Assembly: GCA_028873975.1 (NCBI GenBank)
Contig: JAPPMO010000088.1
Coordinates: forward strand, 1 to 44,720
DNA: 44,720 bases
Origin: Chloroflexota bacterium
GTDB taxonomy: Bacteria; Chloroflexota; Anaerolineae; Aggregatilineales; Phototrophicaceae
Direction of reading: 5' to 3'
The position numbers and the translations under genes are program-made. The notes beneath the pieces are model-generated. The model saw nothing but the letters and a program-made list of their open reading frames with translations. It was not told the DNA's origin and searched no databases. Below are positions 24,771 through 33,541 of this stretch, in pieces. Positions within the stretch are counted from its first letter, which is position 1. Every line of letters begins with the position of its first letter.

Positions 24771-26317
24771 GCCGGCAGCCGCACTTGAAGATCAATCCGG
24801 ACCGATAATAGAGGCATCCTGTTGAAGCCTTCTGGAAAAATTTCGATTGATGATGCGGTCGGCGCTGCCAACTCCGGCTGCGACCGCAGGATCTGCAAAG
24901 CATCCGCTATCGATACACCCGCAAGCCTGTCGAGCAAGCGCGCGGTATCCAGCTCTGCGACAAGCGCCCCGCTGGTTTCGGCGACAAAGGAAACGCGCTC
25001 GCCTGAAGTCGGCTGCGTCAGAGGACCGCGTACATATTGCAGGGTATCCGGGAGCAAGGTCATGTTGGGTGGCGCCCGGTCGCGCAATTGCGCCAGTGAC
25101 ACCTGACGTCCCAAGCGATCGTCAATCACCAGCGCCGAAACAACCGCGCGCATGTTCAGAGTCAATTCCTCCGCCATCAGGCCAATGTCCGAGGAGAAGT
25201 TCGTCCAGTCTTTCCGCTCTTCGTCTATCGCAATTGACTCGATAATAATGACCTGCGACGCGGTCAATGTGGATTGGATATCCTCATAACCGAGCGACTG
25301 CAACTGTCCGCGAACGATGTTTAGCAGGCTGTCTTTGTCGGCGGCGGAGACGATATTGACCGCGCGCAACGCGCCGCCGCTGGCCGGCGCTGGATTTGTT
25401 ACCGTGACGCTTTCCGCCAGGGGCCCGACGACCAAGTTGATTTGTCCTGCCGCGATGTTGCCTTCCTCCCCGCTGTATTGTTGCATGGCCTCGAATGGCG
25501 CATTCGCCGTCTGACCTGCTCCGGCCGGCAAGAATACATCTACGACGGTACGGAACAGCAATGGCGCGGCGGCGGCGCTCAGAATCGTGTTTGCGGGAAC
25601 GGTCAATGACCTGTCGGTCAAATTAGTGAATGTCGCCGTGCCGCGCGCAGGCACTTCATCCAGGTTGCGCAAGCCCGTGGTTGGAAGGGTCGCAGTGGTC
25701 TCGACGGTGGCGCGGAGGGTTTGCGCCGGGATAATTCCCTTGTCCGGGTCGACTCCGGCAGCTTTGGTATCGGCGATGATGGTCACTGCGGCATCGATGG
25801 CTTCCGCGCGCAAGCTTACTGCCACGGTTGCGCCGGGAACAACCACATAGAGCGCCGCAAGCGTTGCCAGCGAGAGCAGCCCCAGGACAAACAGCCGTTC
25901 AAAATAGATCCGCAAGCGGGATGGGTGGCGATTGCGGCGCAACACGCGGCTCGCTATCGACCTGAGCTCGTCGGGCGGCTGTGGCTTGCTTGGCTGGTGA
26001 TGGCGAGGCAAAAACACTTTCTGTCGTCCGCGTTTCCATCTGCTCTTTTCGCTGGCTTCGACAGAATCAAAGCAGCTGATATTGAGTTCCCTGGCGTATG
26101 CGATAATGTCGGCTTCGCGGCTGACCAGGGCGAGCTGAATCGCCCGTCGGTAGGCTTCACGCTGCAAAAGGATCAAGTCCAGTCTACGTTTGAAGAGCGT
26201 TCCGGCAGGGGAGAGAAGCAGCAAGACTCGCTTGCCCCGCAAGTCTGACAGGCGCAGCTTCACTGACGTGACCGTGTCACTGGGGTCGAGTTTTATCTCT
26301 ACGGTCTCTGGAGCCAT
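24767..26317 (-). CDS. Baseplate-J-like membrane protein
   Basis: A 516-aa protein with a cytoplasmic N-terminal domain (about 1-100) that has a Rossmann-like look (VLLLLSPAGT, RRAIQLALVSREADIIAYARELNISCF), a basic/Pro-rich linker, one membrane helix (about 142-163), and an external beta-rich part. The last resembles the core of baseplate J/gp47-like proteins, with FTNLTDRSLTVPANTIL and EEGNIAAGQINLV. Chloroflexota commonly carry such a protein in the alaS-ruvX neighbourhood (from memory). No other phage or tailocin gene is near, so a role in a baseplate is unlikely; it is more likely an envelope protein that borrowed the fold. It overlaps ruvX by 4 bases. Confidence 0.72.
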   Translation of the reverse strand: MAPETVEIKLDPSDTVTSVKLRLSDLRGKRVLLLLSPAGTLFKRRLDLILLQREAYRRAIQLALVSREADIIAYARELNISCFDSVEASEKSRWKRGRQKVFLPRHHQPSKPQPPDELRSIASRVLRRNRHPSRLRIYFERLFVLGLLSLATLAALYVVVPGATVAVSLRAEAIDAAVTIIADTKAAGVDPDKGIIPAQTLRATVETTATLPTTGLRNLDEVPARGTATFTNLTDRSLTVPANTILSAAAAPLLFRTVVDVFLPAGAGQTANAPFEAMQQYSGEEGNIAAGQINLVVGPLAESVTVTNPAPASGGALRAVNIVSAADKDSLLNIVRGQLQSLGYEDIQSTLTASQVIIIESIAIDEERKDWTNFSSDIGLMAEELTLNMRAVVSALVIDDRLGRQVSLAQLRDRAPPNMTLLPDTLQYVRGPLTQPTSGERVSFVAETSGALVAELDTARLLDRLAGVSIADALQILRSQPELAAPTASSIEIFPEGFNRMPLLSVRIDLQVRLPA

Positions 26318-26363
26318 GTCCTGGATACGTTTATCTGAATGCCGGACCTTGGCTTTGCCGGGT

Positions 26364-29060
26364 CTAGGCTTTGGCGATCAAATCGCGCGCGCGCGCGAGG
26401 GCGTCGCTGATTTTGCTGCTGTCTTTGCCGCCCGCCTGCGCCATCTGCGGGCGCCCTCCGCCACCCCCGCCAACAACCTGGGCGATTGGTTTGATGAGAT
26501 CGCCCGCGCGCATGCCGTCTTCCACCAGAGCGTCCGTTACTGCCACGACGATTTGCGGGCGACCGTCTATGTCGCTGGCGAGTACCATGACACCCTTGTC
26601 CACGCGGTTGCGGAACCAATCGGTCATTTCGCGCATTGTTTCCATGGGAACGGCGTCCAGGCGAACCACCAAGCCCTGCTTCCCGTTGATGCTTTCCAAC
26701 TGCGTGTCGAGCATTTCGTCAAAACTGCTCTTTGCCAATTCTCGCCGCAAGGCGTCGATCTCTCGCCGAGCGCTAGCAAGTTCTCGCTGCAAGCCGCCGA
26801 GTCTGTTCGCTAGAGAATCGGGACTGGCGCCAAGTTGCTGGGCGATTTCGTCAACCAGCGCCATTCTTTCACTCACATAGACAGAAGCCGCCGTTCCCGT
26901 CAGCGCCTCAACGCGTCGAACGCCGGCGCTGACACTGCCTTCGCCCGTAAAAACGAAACTGCCGATTTCCGCCGTGCGCCGGACATGGACGCCGCCACAC
27001 AACTCGTAGCTGTATCGCTCCTTGTCCGATTCGATGACAACTGTCCGTACCACGTCGCCGTATTTCTCGCCGAAAAGCGCAATCGCGCCTTTGTTGCGCG
27101 CTTCCTCCAGAGATTTCTTTGCCGCAGTGACCTCGTAGTTGGAAAGTAGCGCTCGGTTGATTTCCCGCGCTACCCGCGCAAGCTCGCTATCGCTCAGTTT
27201 TTCCGGATGCGAAAAGTCGAAACGGAGGCGATCAGGCGCGACCAGCGAACCCTTCTGCTGCACATGATTGCCCAAATGCTTGCGCAGGGCTGCGTGCAGC
27301 AAATGCGTCGCCGTGTGATTGCGGATGATATCCCCGCGTCGCTCGCGATCGACTCGCGCTACAACTGAATCGCCTGTCTCGGGATTGCCTTCAACAACTT
27401 CGCCGACGTGTACGACGAAGCCCGCCACCGGCTGCTTCATGGATTCAACTTCGATTGCCCAATTGTCGGCGGCGATCAGGCCGGTATCGCTCACTTGCCC
27501 GCCGGATTCCACATAAAAGTTTGTCGCCCCCAGAACGACCTCGACCTTTTCACCGAGCAAGGCTCTATCCACTAGGCGATTGTTCTGGATCAGCGCCAAA
27601 ACACTGGATTCGCGGGGCGCGTCGTCGTATGGATTGTAGTCAACGCCCGTATCGCCTAGGGCGCCCTCTTCTCGCAACGTCCCGAGCAAGTCTTTGTAAA
27701 AGTCGCCAGACTCGATCTCGCCCATCGCTTGCCCGCCGCCGCTGATACGAGCATGCTCGGCTTCCGCGGCGGCGAAACCGGCTTCGTCGACGCTGAACCC
27801 TCGCTCTTCGGCGACGTCTTTTGTGACCTGGAAGGGCAGGCCAAGCGTCGCCTTGAGGTAAAAAGCGTCCACGCCTTCCAGGGCGCCGGACGGTTCCAGT
27901 TTGGCCAGCATATCGTCCAACTCGACGAGTCCGCGCTCCATGGTCAGACGGAAGCGTTCTTCCTCTAGCGTGATGACGCGCTTGATGCTGTCGGCTTGTT
28001 CGACGAGTTCCTGGAAATGCTCGCCCATAATCTCGATGGCGGTATCGGCCACCTGCGCGAGAAAGGGGCGCTCAAAGCCGATCATCGCGCCGAAGCGAAC
28101 TGCCCGCCGGATGACGATGCGAGGTATGGCGGCCCGTCCTTTGGCGCCGGGAAAAACGCCATCGCTAATGAGAAACAAAGCCGCGCGAATATGATCGGCA
28201 ATGACGCGATAGGGTACGATATTAGCATCGCGTTCTTCATCGCTATGACCCGTCAGTTCCTGTGTCCGCTTGATAATCGGCATAAAAAGGTCTGTCTCGT
28301 AGTTGGCTTCGACCCCCTGCAATATAGATGTGATACGCTCGAAGCCCATGCCGGTGTCGACCCCCGGCGCCGGCAGAGGCACATCCCAGCGGCCGCTGTG
28401 TTTGGGGTCGGCTTGCTGGCGATTGAATTGCATAAATACCAGATTCCAGATCTCGAGAAAGCGGTCGTCTTCCGCCTGCAGCATCGCTATGATGTCGTCT
28501 TCCCCGGCCGAGGGCTGCTTGTCCCAATGGATCTCCGATGTAGGACCGCAGGGACCAGTATCCGCCATTTGCCAGAAATTGGTGGAGGGACCCATGCGCG
28601 CCACCCGCTTCGGGCTGACTCCCACTTCGTTCACCCAGCAATCGTAAGCTTCGTCATCATTCTCATAGACTGTGAAGACCAGGCGCTCCGCCGGCAGCTT
28701 ATAAACCTCGGTCAGCAGTTGAAAGGCGTATTTGATCGCATCGCGCTTGAAATAATCCCCAAAGCTGAAATTGCCCAGCATCTCGAAGAAGGTGTGGTGG
28801 CGGGGCGACGGACCGACGTTTTCCAGGTCATTGTGTTTGCCGCTGACGCGCATGCACTTCTGCGATGTGGTTGCCCGGCTGTAGTTTCGCTTGTCCAAGC
28901 CCAGGAAAACATCTTTGAATTGCACCATGCCCGCATTGACAAAGAGCAGCGTCGGATCGTCCGCTGGTACTAGAGAAGACGATGGGACCTGCCTGTGACC
29001 CATCTCCTCGAAATAGTCGAGGAAAGCCTGTCTAACTTCTGCGCTGCTCATACTTTGCAT
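26364..29060 (-). CDS. alaS: Alanine--tRNA ligase
   Basis: Class II synthetase charging tRNA-Ala; 898 aa, full length. The N-terminal catalytic domain is intact (VNAGMVQFKDVFLG, SQKCMRVSGKHNDLENVG, HHTFFEMLGNFSFGDYFK). The editing domain has HTATHLLH (about 581-588) and CGGVHVRRT (about 687-695), giving the zinc-binding His/Cys set. The C-Ala domain is at the end. AAGGA lies 9 nt before the ATG; ATG at codon 4 is possible. Divergent from tyrS, 176 bp away; that gap is too short for a T-box leader. Confidence 0.97.
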   Translation of the reverse strand: MQSMSSAEVRQAFLDYFEEMGHRQVPSSSLVPADDPTLLFVNAGMVQFKDVFLGLDKRNYSRATTSQKCMRVSGKHNDLENVGPSPRHHTFFEMLGNFSFGDYFKRDAIKYAFQLLTEVYKLPAERLVFTVYENDDEAYDCWVNEVGVSPKRVARMGPSTNFWQMADTGPCGPTSEIHWDKQPSAGEDDIIAMLQAEDDRFLEIWNLVFMQFNRQQADPKHSGRWDVPLPAPGVDTGMGFERITSILQGVEANYETDLFMPIIKRTQELTGHSDEERDANIVPYRVIADHIRAALFLISDGVFPGAKGRAAIPRIVIRRAVRFGAMIGFERPFLAQVADTAIEIMGEHFQELVEQADSIKRVITLEEERFRLTMERGLVELDDMLAKLEPSGALEGVDAFYLKATLGLPFQVTKDVAEERGFSVDEAGFAAAEAEHARISGGGQAMGEIESGDFYKDLLGTLREEGALGDTGVDYNPYDDAPRESSVLALIQNNRLVDRALLGEKVEVVLGATNFYVESGGQVSDTGLIAADNWAIEVESMKQPVAGFVVHVGEVVEGNPETGDSVVARVDRERRGDIIRNHTATHLLHAALRKHLGNHVQQKGSLVAPDRLRFDFSHPEKLSDSELARVAREINRALLSNYEVTAAKKSLEEARNKGAIALFGEKYGDVVRTVVIESDKERYSYELCGGVHVRRTAEIGSFVFTGEGSVSAGVRRVEALTGTAASVYVSERMALVDEIAQQLGASPDSLANRLGGLQRELASARREIDALRRELAKSSFDEMLDTQLESINGKQGLVVRLDAVPMETMREMTDWFRNRVDKGVMVLASDIDGRPQIVVAVTDALVEDGMRAGDLIKPIAQVVGGGGGGRPQMAQAGGKDSSKISDALARARDLIAKA

Positions 29061-29187
29061 GCTCTGTTTCCTTGTCTTTGGCTATAAGACCCGCTTACCG
29101 TCTTTAGGGCGCAACAATAATGATAATCCCAACCTGTCAGCAAGACTATGGCTAGAACTGCCCAACCTGAACAATAAGCGGCTGCTA

Positions 29188-29196
29188 TGGTATACT
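29188..29196 (+). promoter_or_regulatory. Extended -10 promoter of tyrS
   Basis: TGGTATACT (TGn plus TATACT at 29191-29196), about 40 nt before the tyrS ATG. The -35 is weak. It is in the alaS/tyrS divergent gap. Confidence 0.5.
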
Positions 29197-29236
29197 GCCG
29201 GTTCCGACAGAGAATTGATGCAGCGAGTTAATAAAT

Positions 29237-30475
29237 ATGGTGACAATCGAAGAACAAGTCGAAGTGTTGATGTCCGGCGCGGCTTACGGCGATCCAGCGA
29301 TTCGCGACAATATGGCGAGAGATCTGCAGGAACGCTTGCTGGAGTGCCAGGCGGAAGGACGACCGCTGCGCGTCTACTGTGGCTACGATCCACGCACCTC
29401 CGATTTGCACTTGGGCCATACCATAACCATGCGCAAGCTGCGGCAATTCCAGGACTTCGGGCACGACGTTACCTTCCTAATCGGCACATTCACCAGTTTG
29501 ATCGGCGATCCCTCGGACAAAGACTCCGCGCGGGATCAATTAACCATGCAGAATGTCGAGGACAACGCCCGCACTTACGCGGAGCAAGCCTTCAAGATTC
29601 TCGATCGCGATCTGACTCGGGTCCGCCGCAACGATGAGTGGCTGGCAACCCTGGATTTCGCCGACATCATTCGGCTGGCGAGTCATTTCACGGTTCAGCA
29701 ATTCCTGGTGAGAGAAAACTTTGCCAAGCGCATCGACGAAGGCAAGGCGATCTTCTTGCACGAGTTTTTCTACGCGCTGATGCAAGCCTACGACGCCGTC
29801 GCGCAAGAAGCGGATGTGCAAGTCGGGGGGCAAGATCAATTGTTTAACATCTTGGTGGCGGGTCGCAAGCTGCAGACGGGCTTGGGCCAAAAGCCGCAGA
29901 TCGCCGTCATCATGGGCGAGAGCTTGCCCGGTACCGATGGCGATGTGAAGATGTCGAAGAGCTTGGGCAACCATATTCCGCTCTTGTCCGAGCCTTGGGA
30001 CATGTACGGCAAGGTCATGAGCTTGCCCGACAAAGCGATGGGCATCTATCATAAACTGATATTGGGATGGACGCCGGCGCAGGTGGAAGATCTGGAGCGG
30101 AAGCTGCGCTCCGGCGAGTTGCACCCCAACGACGTCAAGATGAATCTCGCGGGCGAGATCGTCAGCATCTTTCATGGCAATGCCGATGCGGAAGCGGCGC
30201 AAAGCCGCTGGAACGAGGTCTTCCGGGGCGGCAGCGGGATCCCGGATGATATTGACGAGGCGATGGTCCCGGCTACCGAAGAGATCCGCGATATCCTGGT
30301 TCGGCTGCGGATGGTCGGAAGTCGAGGCGAAGCCAGGCGACTTATTCAGCAGAATGGCGTGCGGCTGAACGAAGAAAAAGTAGATAGCCTGCAAGCTGTC
30401 GTTTCGCCGGAAATGCTCCCGGCAATTTTGCAAGTGGGCAAACGTCAGTTCGTTCGTCTGGTAAAAGCCGAGTAG
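29237..30475 (+). CDS. tyrS: Tyrosine--tRNA ligase
   Basis: Class I synthetase charging tRNA-Tyr; 412 aa. HIGH-type motif HLGH at 58-61; KMSKS at about 238-242; S4 RNA-binding domain from about 345 (EARRLIQQNGVRLNEEKV). The TyrZ-like form is suggested by GTFTSLIGDPSDKD. The start ATG has no clear ribosome site; the GTG in the next codon is an alternative. A CoA-transferase-fold gene begins 19 nt downstream, so they are probably in one transcript. Confidence 0.96.
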   Translation: MVTIEEQVEVLMSGAAYGDPAIRDNMARDLQERLLECQAEGRPLRVYCGYDPRTSDLHLGHTITMRKLRQFQDFGHDVTFLIGTFTSLIGDPSDKDSARDQLTMQNVEDNARTYAEQAFKILDRDLTRVRRNDEWLATLDFADIIRLASHFTVQQFLVRENFAKRIDEGKAIFLHEFFYALMQAYDAVAQEADVQVGGQDQLFNILVAGRKLQTGLGQKPQIAVIMGESLPGTDGDVKMSKSLGNHIPLLSEPWDMYGKVMSLPDKAMGIYHKLILGWTPAQVEDLERKLRSGELHPNDVKMNLAGEIVSIFHGNADAEAAQSRWNEVFRGGSGIPDDIDEAMVPATEEIRDILVRLRMVGSRGEARRLIQQNGVRLNEEKVDSLQAVVSPEMLPAILQVGKRQFVRLVKAE

Positions 30476-30494
30476 ATCGTTCCAAGGAATTCTT

Positions 30495-31319
30495 TTGGCA
30501 GAGGAACCGCAATATACTGTTGACGAGCAGATCTGCGTCTGTATATCGAAGCAAGTCAAGGACGGCGATGTCTGGGCCCAGGGGATAAACACCCCGCTGG
30601 TATCGGCCGGCTTAATCCTTGGCAAGATTCGTTACGCGCCGCGCGCTCGATTCACCTCGGCAATCGGGCAGGCTCTGGTTCAAGATTGGGGTCCCTTGGG
30701 CATCGCGGATATCGAAAGCCTGTGGGTGGGCAAGGGACTGATTCATCTCGGTTTCGCGGCTGGCGCCGCGGATATTCTGCCCAAATATCGTCCGAATGAG
30801 TTTTTCCGCCCGGCTCAGGTCGACAGCCGCGGCAACTTCAACAATATCGCCTTTGGCAAGGACTATCACAGACCGCGAATGCGTCTGCCGGGCAGCGGCG
30901 GCATACCGGACGTGACACCACTATATGATCACAGCTTTCTCTATGTACCGCGTCATTCGCGTTTGACATTTGCCGCGAAGATTGATTTCCTTAGCGGCCT
31001 GGGCCACGCCCCGGGACGGAAGCAGGGGGGAGGACCGCGATACCTGGTATCCGACTTGGGTCAGTTTGACTGGTTGGAAGGGCGCATGCGAGTCACCTCG
31101 CTGCACGCCGATATCGATATCGAAAAGGTCAAACGCAAGACCGGCTTTGACTTGGAGGTTGCGCCGAATCTATACAGGACCCCGCCGCCGGAGGCCGAGG
31201 ATCTACGGCTCTTGCGCGAAGAAATTGATCCTTTGTCGACGCGCAAACTGGAAACCTTGGGCGGCGCCGCGCGCAAAGACTTGCTGCGCGAAATCTTGCG
31301 ACAAGAAGGCGCTCTTTAG
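30495..31319 (+). CDS. CoA-transferase-fold beta subunit (GctB/IpdB-like)
   Basis: A 274-aa subunit of a family I CoA-transferase-like enzyme. It follows glutaconate CoA-transferase beta subunits along its whole length (DEQICVCISKQVKDGDV, NNIAFGKDYHRPRMRLPGSGG, LVSDLGQFDW, TGFDLEV, LLREEIDP). By eye, the catalytic Glu of those enzymes (in VESG after YAP) falls on Ala56 here (FTSAIG after YAP). That loss is also typical of IpdB-type hydrolases. The partner alpha subunit is 3.6 kb away on the same strand (34900-35700). The start is TTG with AAGGA 6-7 nt upstream. Its stop overlaps the stop of the convergent gene by 4 nt. Confidence 0.85.
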   Translation: MAEEPQYTVDEQICVCISKQVKDGDVWAQGINTPLVSAGLILGKIRYAPRARFTSAIGQALVQDWGPLGIADIESLWVGKGLIHLGFAAGAADILPKYRPNEFFRPAQVDSRGNFNNIAFGKDYHRPRMRLPGSGGIPDVTPLYDHSFLYVPRHSRLTFAAKIDFLSGLGHAPGRKQGGGPRYLVSDLGQFDWLEGRMRVTSLHADIDIEKVKRKTGFDLEVAPNLYRTPPPEAEDLRLLREEIDPLSTRKLETLGGAARKDLLREILRQEGAL

Positions 31320-33079
31320 CTGGCCGTCCCGGCCAAGCGCCAGGCGCTTATGCCGCGAAAGCGGTCGGCGGCTTCTCCGATAAATCCCAGCCGGACACCG
31401 TCAATCGAATCGCGGACGATCATAGAATACAGCGGGTAATACAAGGGAATGGCGATCGCCTTTTCAGCGAAACTTTCTTGAAATTGCTGATACATTTGGT
31501 GGCGGGCAAGTCCATTACTTGCCCGACGCGCGCTGTCCAGCAACTCCGCGATCTCGTTTTCCGCCGCGCTGCCATAGTTCTGCCCCGTGCTGGATTGCGC
31601 GGGATGCCAAAAGCGATAGACGTCGGGTTCTCCTCCAAGGCGCTGTGAGACGATCGCCGCATCGAAATCGCCGGCGCGCAGCCGCTTCTTCAACTCATCG
31701 GGCATGACTGGCGCGACCTCTACCGCCAGCCCTATCGCGCGCCATTGGGCAGCGATGTCGAAAGCGAGCCCGCTCAAGGAGTCGGAATCTTCTACGAGCA
31801 AGCTAAAATCAAGCATCGCGTTGCCTTCGCCTTCCGCGTCGCCGCTTTCTTCCGCATCCGAATTCGCGCTGGAAACCCTTTCAAGCAGTGAGACCGCAAG
31901 CGCCGGGTCATGCGCGTTCCAGAAGTCATTCGACTGATAGACCGGCATTCCCGGGATTAGGGGACTGTCCGCGTATGAGGCTTCACCCGCCAAGCGCGCC
32001 TCGACAAGCGCCGTCTGATCGATCCCCAATGCCAGCGCGCGCCGCATGCGTCTATTGGCAAATGCCGGCTCCTCCCAGTTGAAAATAAGGATTTTCACGG
32101 TCGAATCGATGCTGGTATGAAGACGCGCCCCGGGCAAACCAAGCAGATCCGCTCGCGATCCAATATTTGCCAATACATCGATTTCGCCGCGACGATAGGC
32201 TTGCAGCGCGTCATCCGCATTTGAATAAAGATTGAAGAGCAATTCCCGCAATTGATGGCTGTTTTGCGATTCGCCGCGTCTCTCGTACACCGGCGATAGC
32301 TGCAGCAGAACGGCGCTGATCTTGCCCGATGCCTCTGCCCGCAATTCGCGGAGCTGGTAAGCGCCGGCGCCAATTGGCGACAAGTTAAATGGGTGCTTCG
32401 CCAATCCCGAAACTGGCGTCCCGCGCAAGGCGTGTTCGGGCAAGAGGCCAATCGTCAAATATCGCGGGAAGCTGGCCAGTGGCTGCGCCAGGCGAAAACG
32501 CACCAGATGATCTCCCAGCTTCTGCGTTTCGACACTGCGCCAAAAGTCAGCGCTTGGCGAGTAGGCAGCGTAATCCGGATCGCTGAGCAAGGACATCGTA
32601 TAAATGACATCGTCGGCGCCAAATGCGACGCCGTCTTGCCAGCTGATGTCTTGACGCAATTCCAGCACATATTCGAGCTTGTCGCCTGATATGGTCAGGC
32701 TTTCCGCCAGATCAAGCACCGGCGCGCCATACTTGTCAGTAGTGAAGAGGCCCCGGAAGATCAGGCTTGTAATGTCTTGGTCGACGGGGTTGAGATGCGC
32801 GAAGACCGGATTCAGCCGCCCGACCGTTCCGACCAGGCCTTCACGGTATTTTGCTCTGTCTGTAGCCGGGCTTCGGAGGGTGGCGGCTTGTTCTTCGACG
32901 GGCGGCGGGGTGGGCGTGGAACTAGGACCGGCGGTGATTTCGTCGACGCCGGGAGCGGCGGTCGCCGTGGGGGGCGGCTGAACCTGCGTTATGCGGCTGG
33001 CGCGGAAAACGGCGGCAAATGCAAACAGGACCGCGGCCAGTATCAGCGCCAAAAGATGCAAACGGAATCCGCGAAACAT
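31316..33079 (-). CDS. Family 5 extracellular solute-binding protein (peptide/nickel ABC type)
   Basis: A 587-aa binding protein of the oligopeptide/dipeptide type. It has an N-terminal membrane helix (about 8-28) and a Pro/Thr linker (about 34-65) in place of a lipobox Cys. Family segments: GLVGTVGRLNPVF, SLIFRGLFTTDKYG, LRQDISWQDGVAFGADDVIYT, RYLTIGLLPEHAL and RRALALGIDQTALV. Between about 405 and 425 is an acidic Ser/Glu/Asp-rich insertion. No permease or ATPase genes are adjacent. It is downstream of the S41 peptidase and secG, with a 107-nt gap. Confidence 0.87.
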   Translation of the reverse strand: MFRGFRLHLLALILAAVLFAFAAVFRASRITQVQPPPTATAAPGVDEITAGPSSTPTPPPVEEQAATLRSPATDRAKYREGLVGTVGRLNPVFAHLNPVDQDITSLIFRGLFTTDKYGAPVLDLAESLTISGDKLEYVLELRQDISWQDGVAFGADDVIYTMSLLSDPDYAAYSPSADFWRSVETQKLGDHLVRFRLAQPLASFPRYLTIGLLPEHALRGTPVSGLAKHPFNLSPIGAGAYQLRELRAEASGKISAVLLQLSPVYERRGESQNSHQLRELLFNLYSNADDALQAYRRGEIDVLANIGSRADLLGLPGARLHTSIDSTVKILIFNWEEPAFANRRMRRALALGIDQTALVEARLAGEASYADSPLIPGMPVYQSNDFWNAHDPALAVSLLERVSSANSDAEESGDAEGEGNAMLDFSLLVEDSDSLSGLAFDIAAQWRAIGLAVEVAPVMPDELKKRLRAGDFDAAIVSQRLGGEPDVYRFWHPAQSSTGQNYGSAAENEIAELLDSARRASNGLARHQMYQQFQESFAEKAIAIPLYYPLYSMIVRDSIDGVRLGFIGEAADRFRGISAWRLAGTAS

Positions 33080-33186
33080 GACCCGCCTTATTAGTCTAGA
33101 TCACGGATAGTTGATATCCCGCTGTTGCATTGTCGACAACTGAGAGTTGAACGCTTTGTTTGAAGCCGAATGAAGTGACTGGAGAC

Positions 33187-33414
33187 TCAACCGGTCGTGG
33201 CGACGGAGAACAGCGCTATGCCAAGAAAGGCGATCGACAAGAATATCGTGATGCGAAAAAGCGTTTTCTCCAGCCCGCGCCGGGTGCGGGCAATGCCGCC
33301 ACCGGCGTCGCCGCCCAGCAAGCTGCCCAAGGCGCCGCCTTTGACTTGCAGCAAGATGAGGATGATCATCGCGATCGATATAACGATAGAAGAAATTTGC
33401 AAGGCGACAGCCAT
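33187..33414 (-). CDS. secG: Protein translocase subunit SecG
   Basis: Small auxiliary subunit of SecYEG (75 aa) with two membrane helices (about 3-25 and 52-72) and the conserved LLQVKGGALGSLLGGD loop (about residues 20-35) and GGIARTRRGLEK segment. An upstream in-frame ATG (33513) would give an extension without charge-hydrophobic pattern. ATG 33414 has AGGAG 7 nt before it. The rest of the Sec auxiliary set, yajC-secD-secF, is at the right end of the window. Confidence 0.93.
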   Translation of the reverse strand: MAVALQISSIVISIAMIILILLQVKGGALGSLLGGDAGGGIARTRRGLEKTLFRITIFLSIAFLGIALFSVATTG

Positions 33415-33455
33415 GCCATAGCTCCTTGACTTCAACTCCGGCAGGAAACACGAAC

Positions 33456-33464
33456 AGTGTAGCA
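33456..33464 (-). promoter_or_regulatory. Possible extended -10 promoter of secG
   Basis: Minus strand TGCTACACT, about 40 nt before the secG ATG. No good -35. Confidence 0.35.
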
Positions 33465-33476
33465 CCGCTCCGGGTT

Positions 33477-33514
33477 TGTGGCTAGCCTGGAATGCAGAGC
33501 GAGCGCTAGCCACA
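33477..33514. repeat. Inverted repeat between S41 peptidase gene and secG
   Basis: TGTGGCTAGC (33477-33486) and GCTAGCCACA (33505-33514) form a perfect 10-bp stem with an 18-nt loop. No T-run follows on either strand, so it is not a standard intrinsic terminator. It may be a processing or binding site. Confidence 0.5.
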
Positions 33515-33541
33515 CACTAGATATACGACATTCGCGTCAAT

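Noticed and set aside
24767..26317. Baseplate-J-like protein as evidence for a prophage or tailocin
   Set aside because: No sheath, tube, spike, terminase, integrase or lysis gene is in the window, and the flanking genes are housekeeping.
29061..29236. T-box leader for alaS
   Set aside because: The gap is only 176 bp and shared with divergent tyrS. I could not find a T-box core sequence, specifier loop or terminator.
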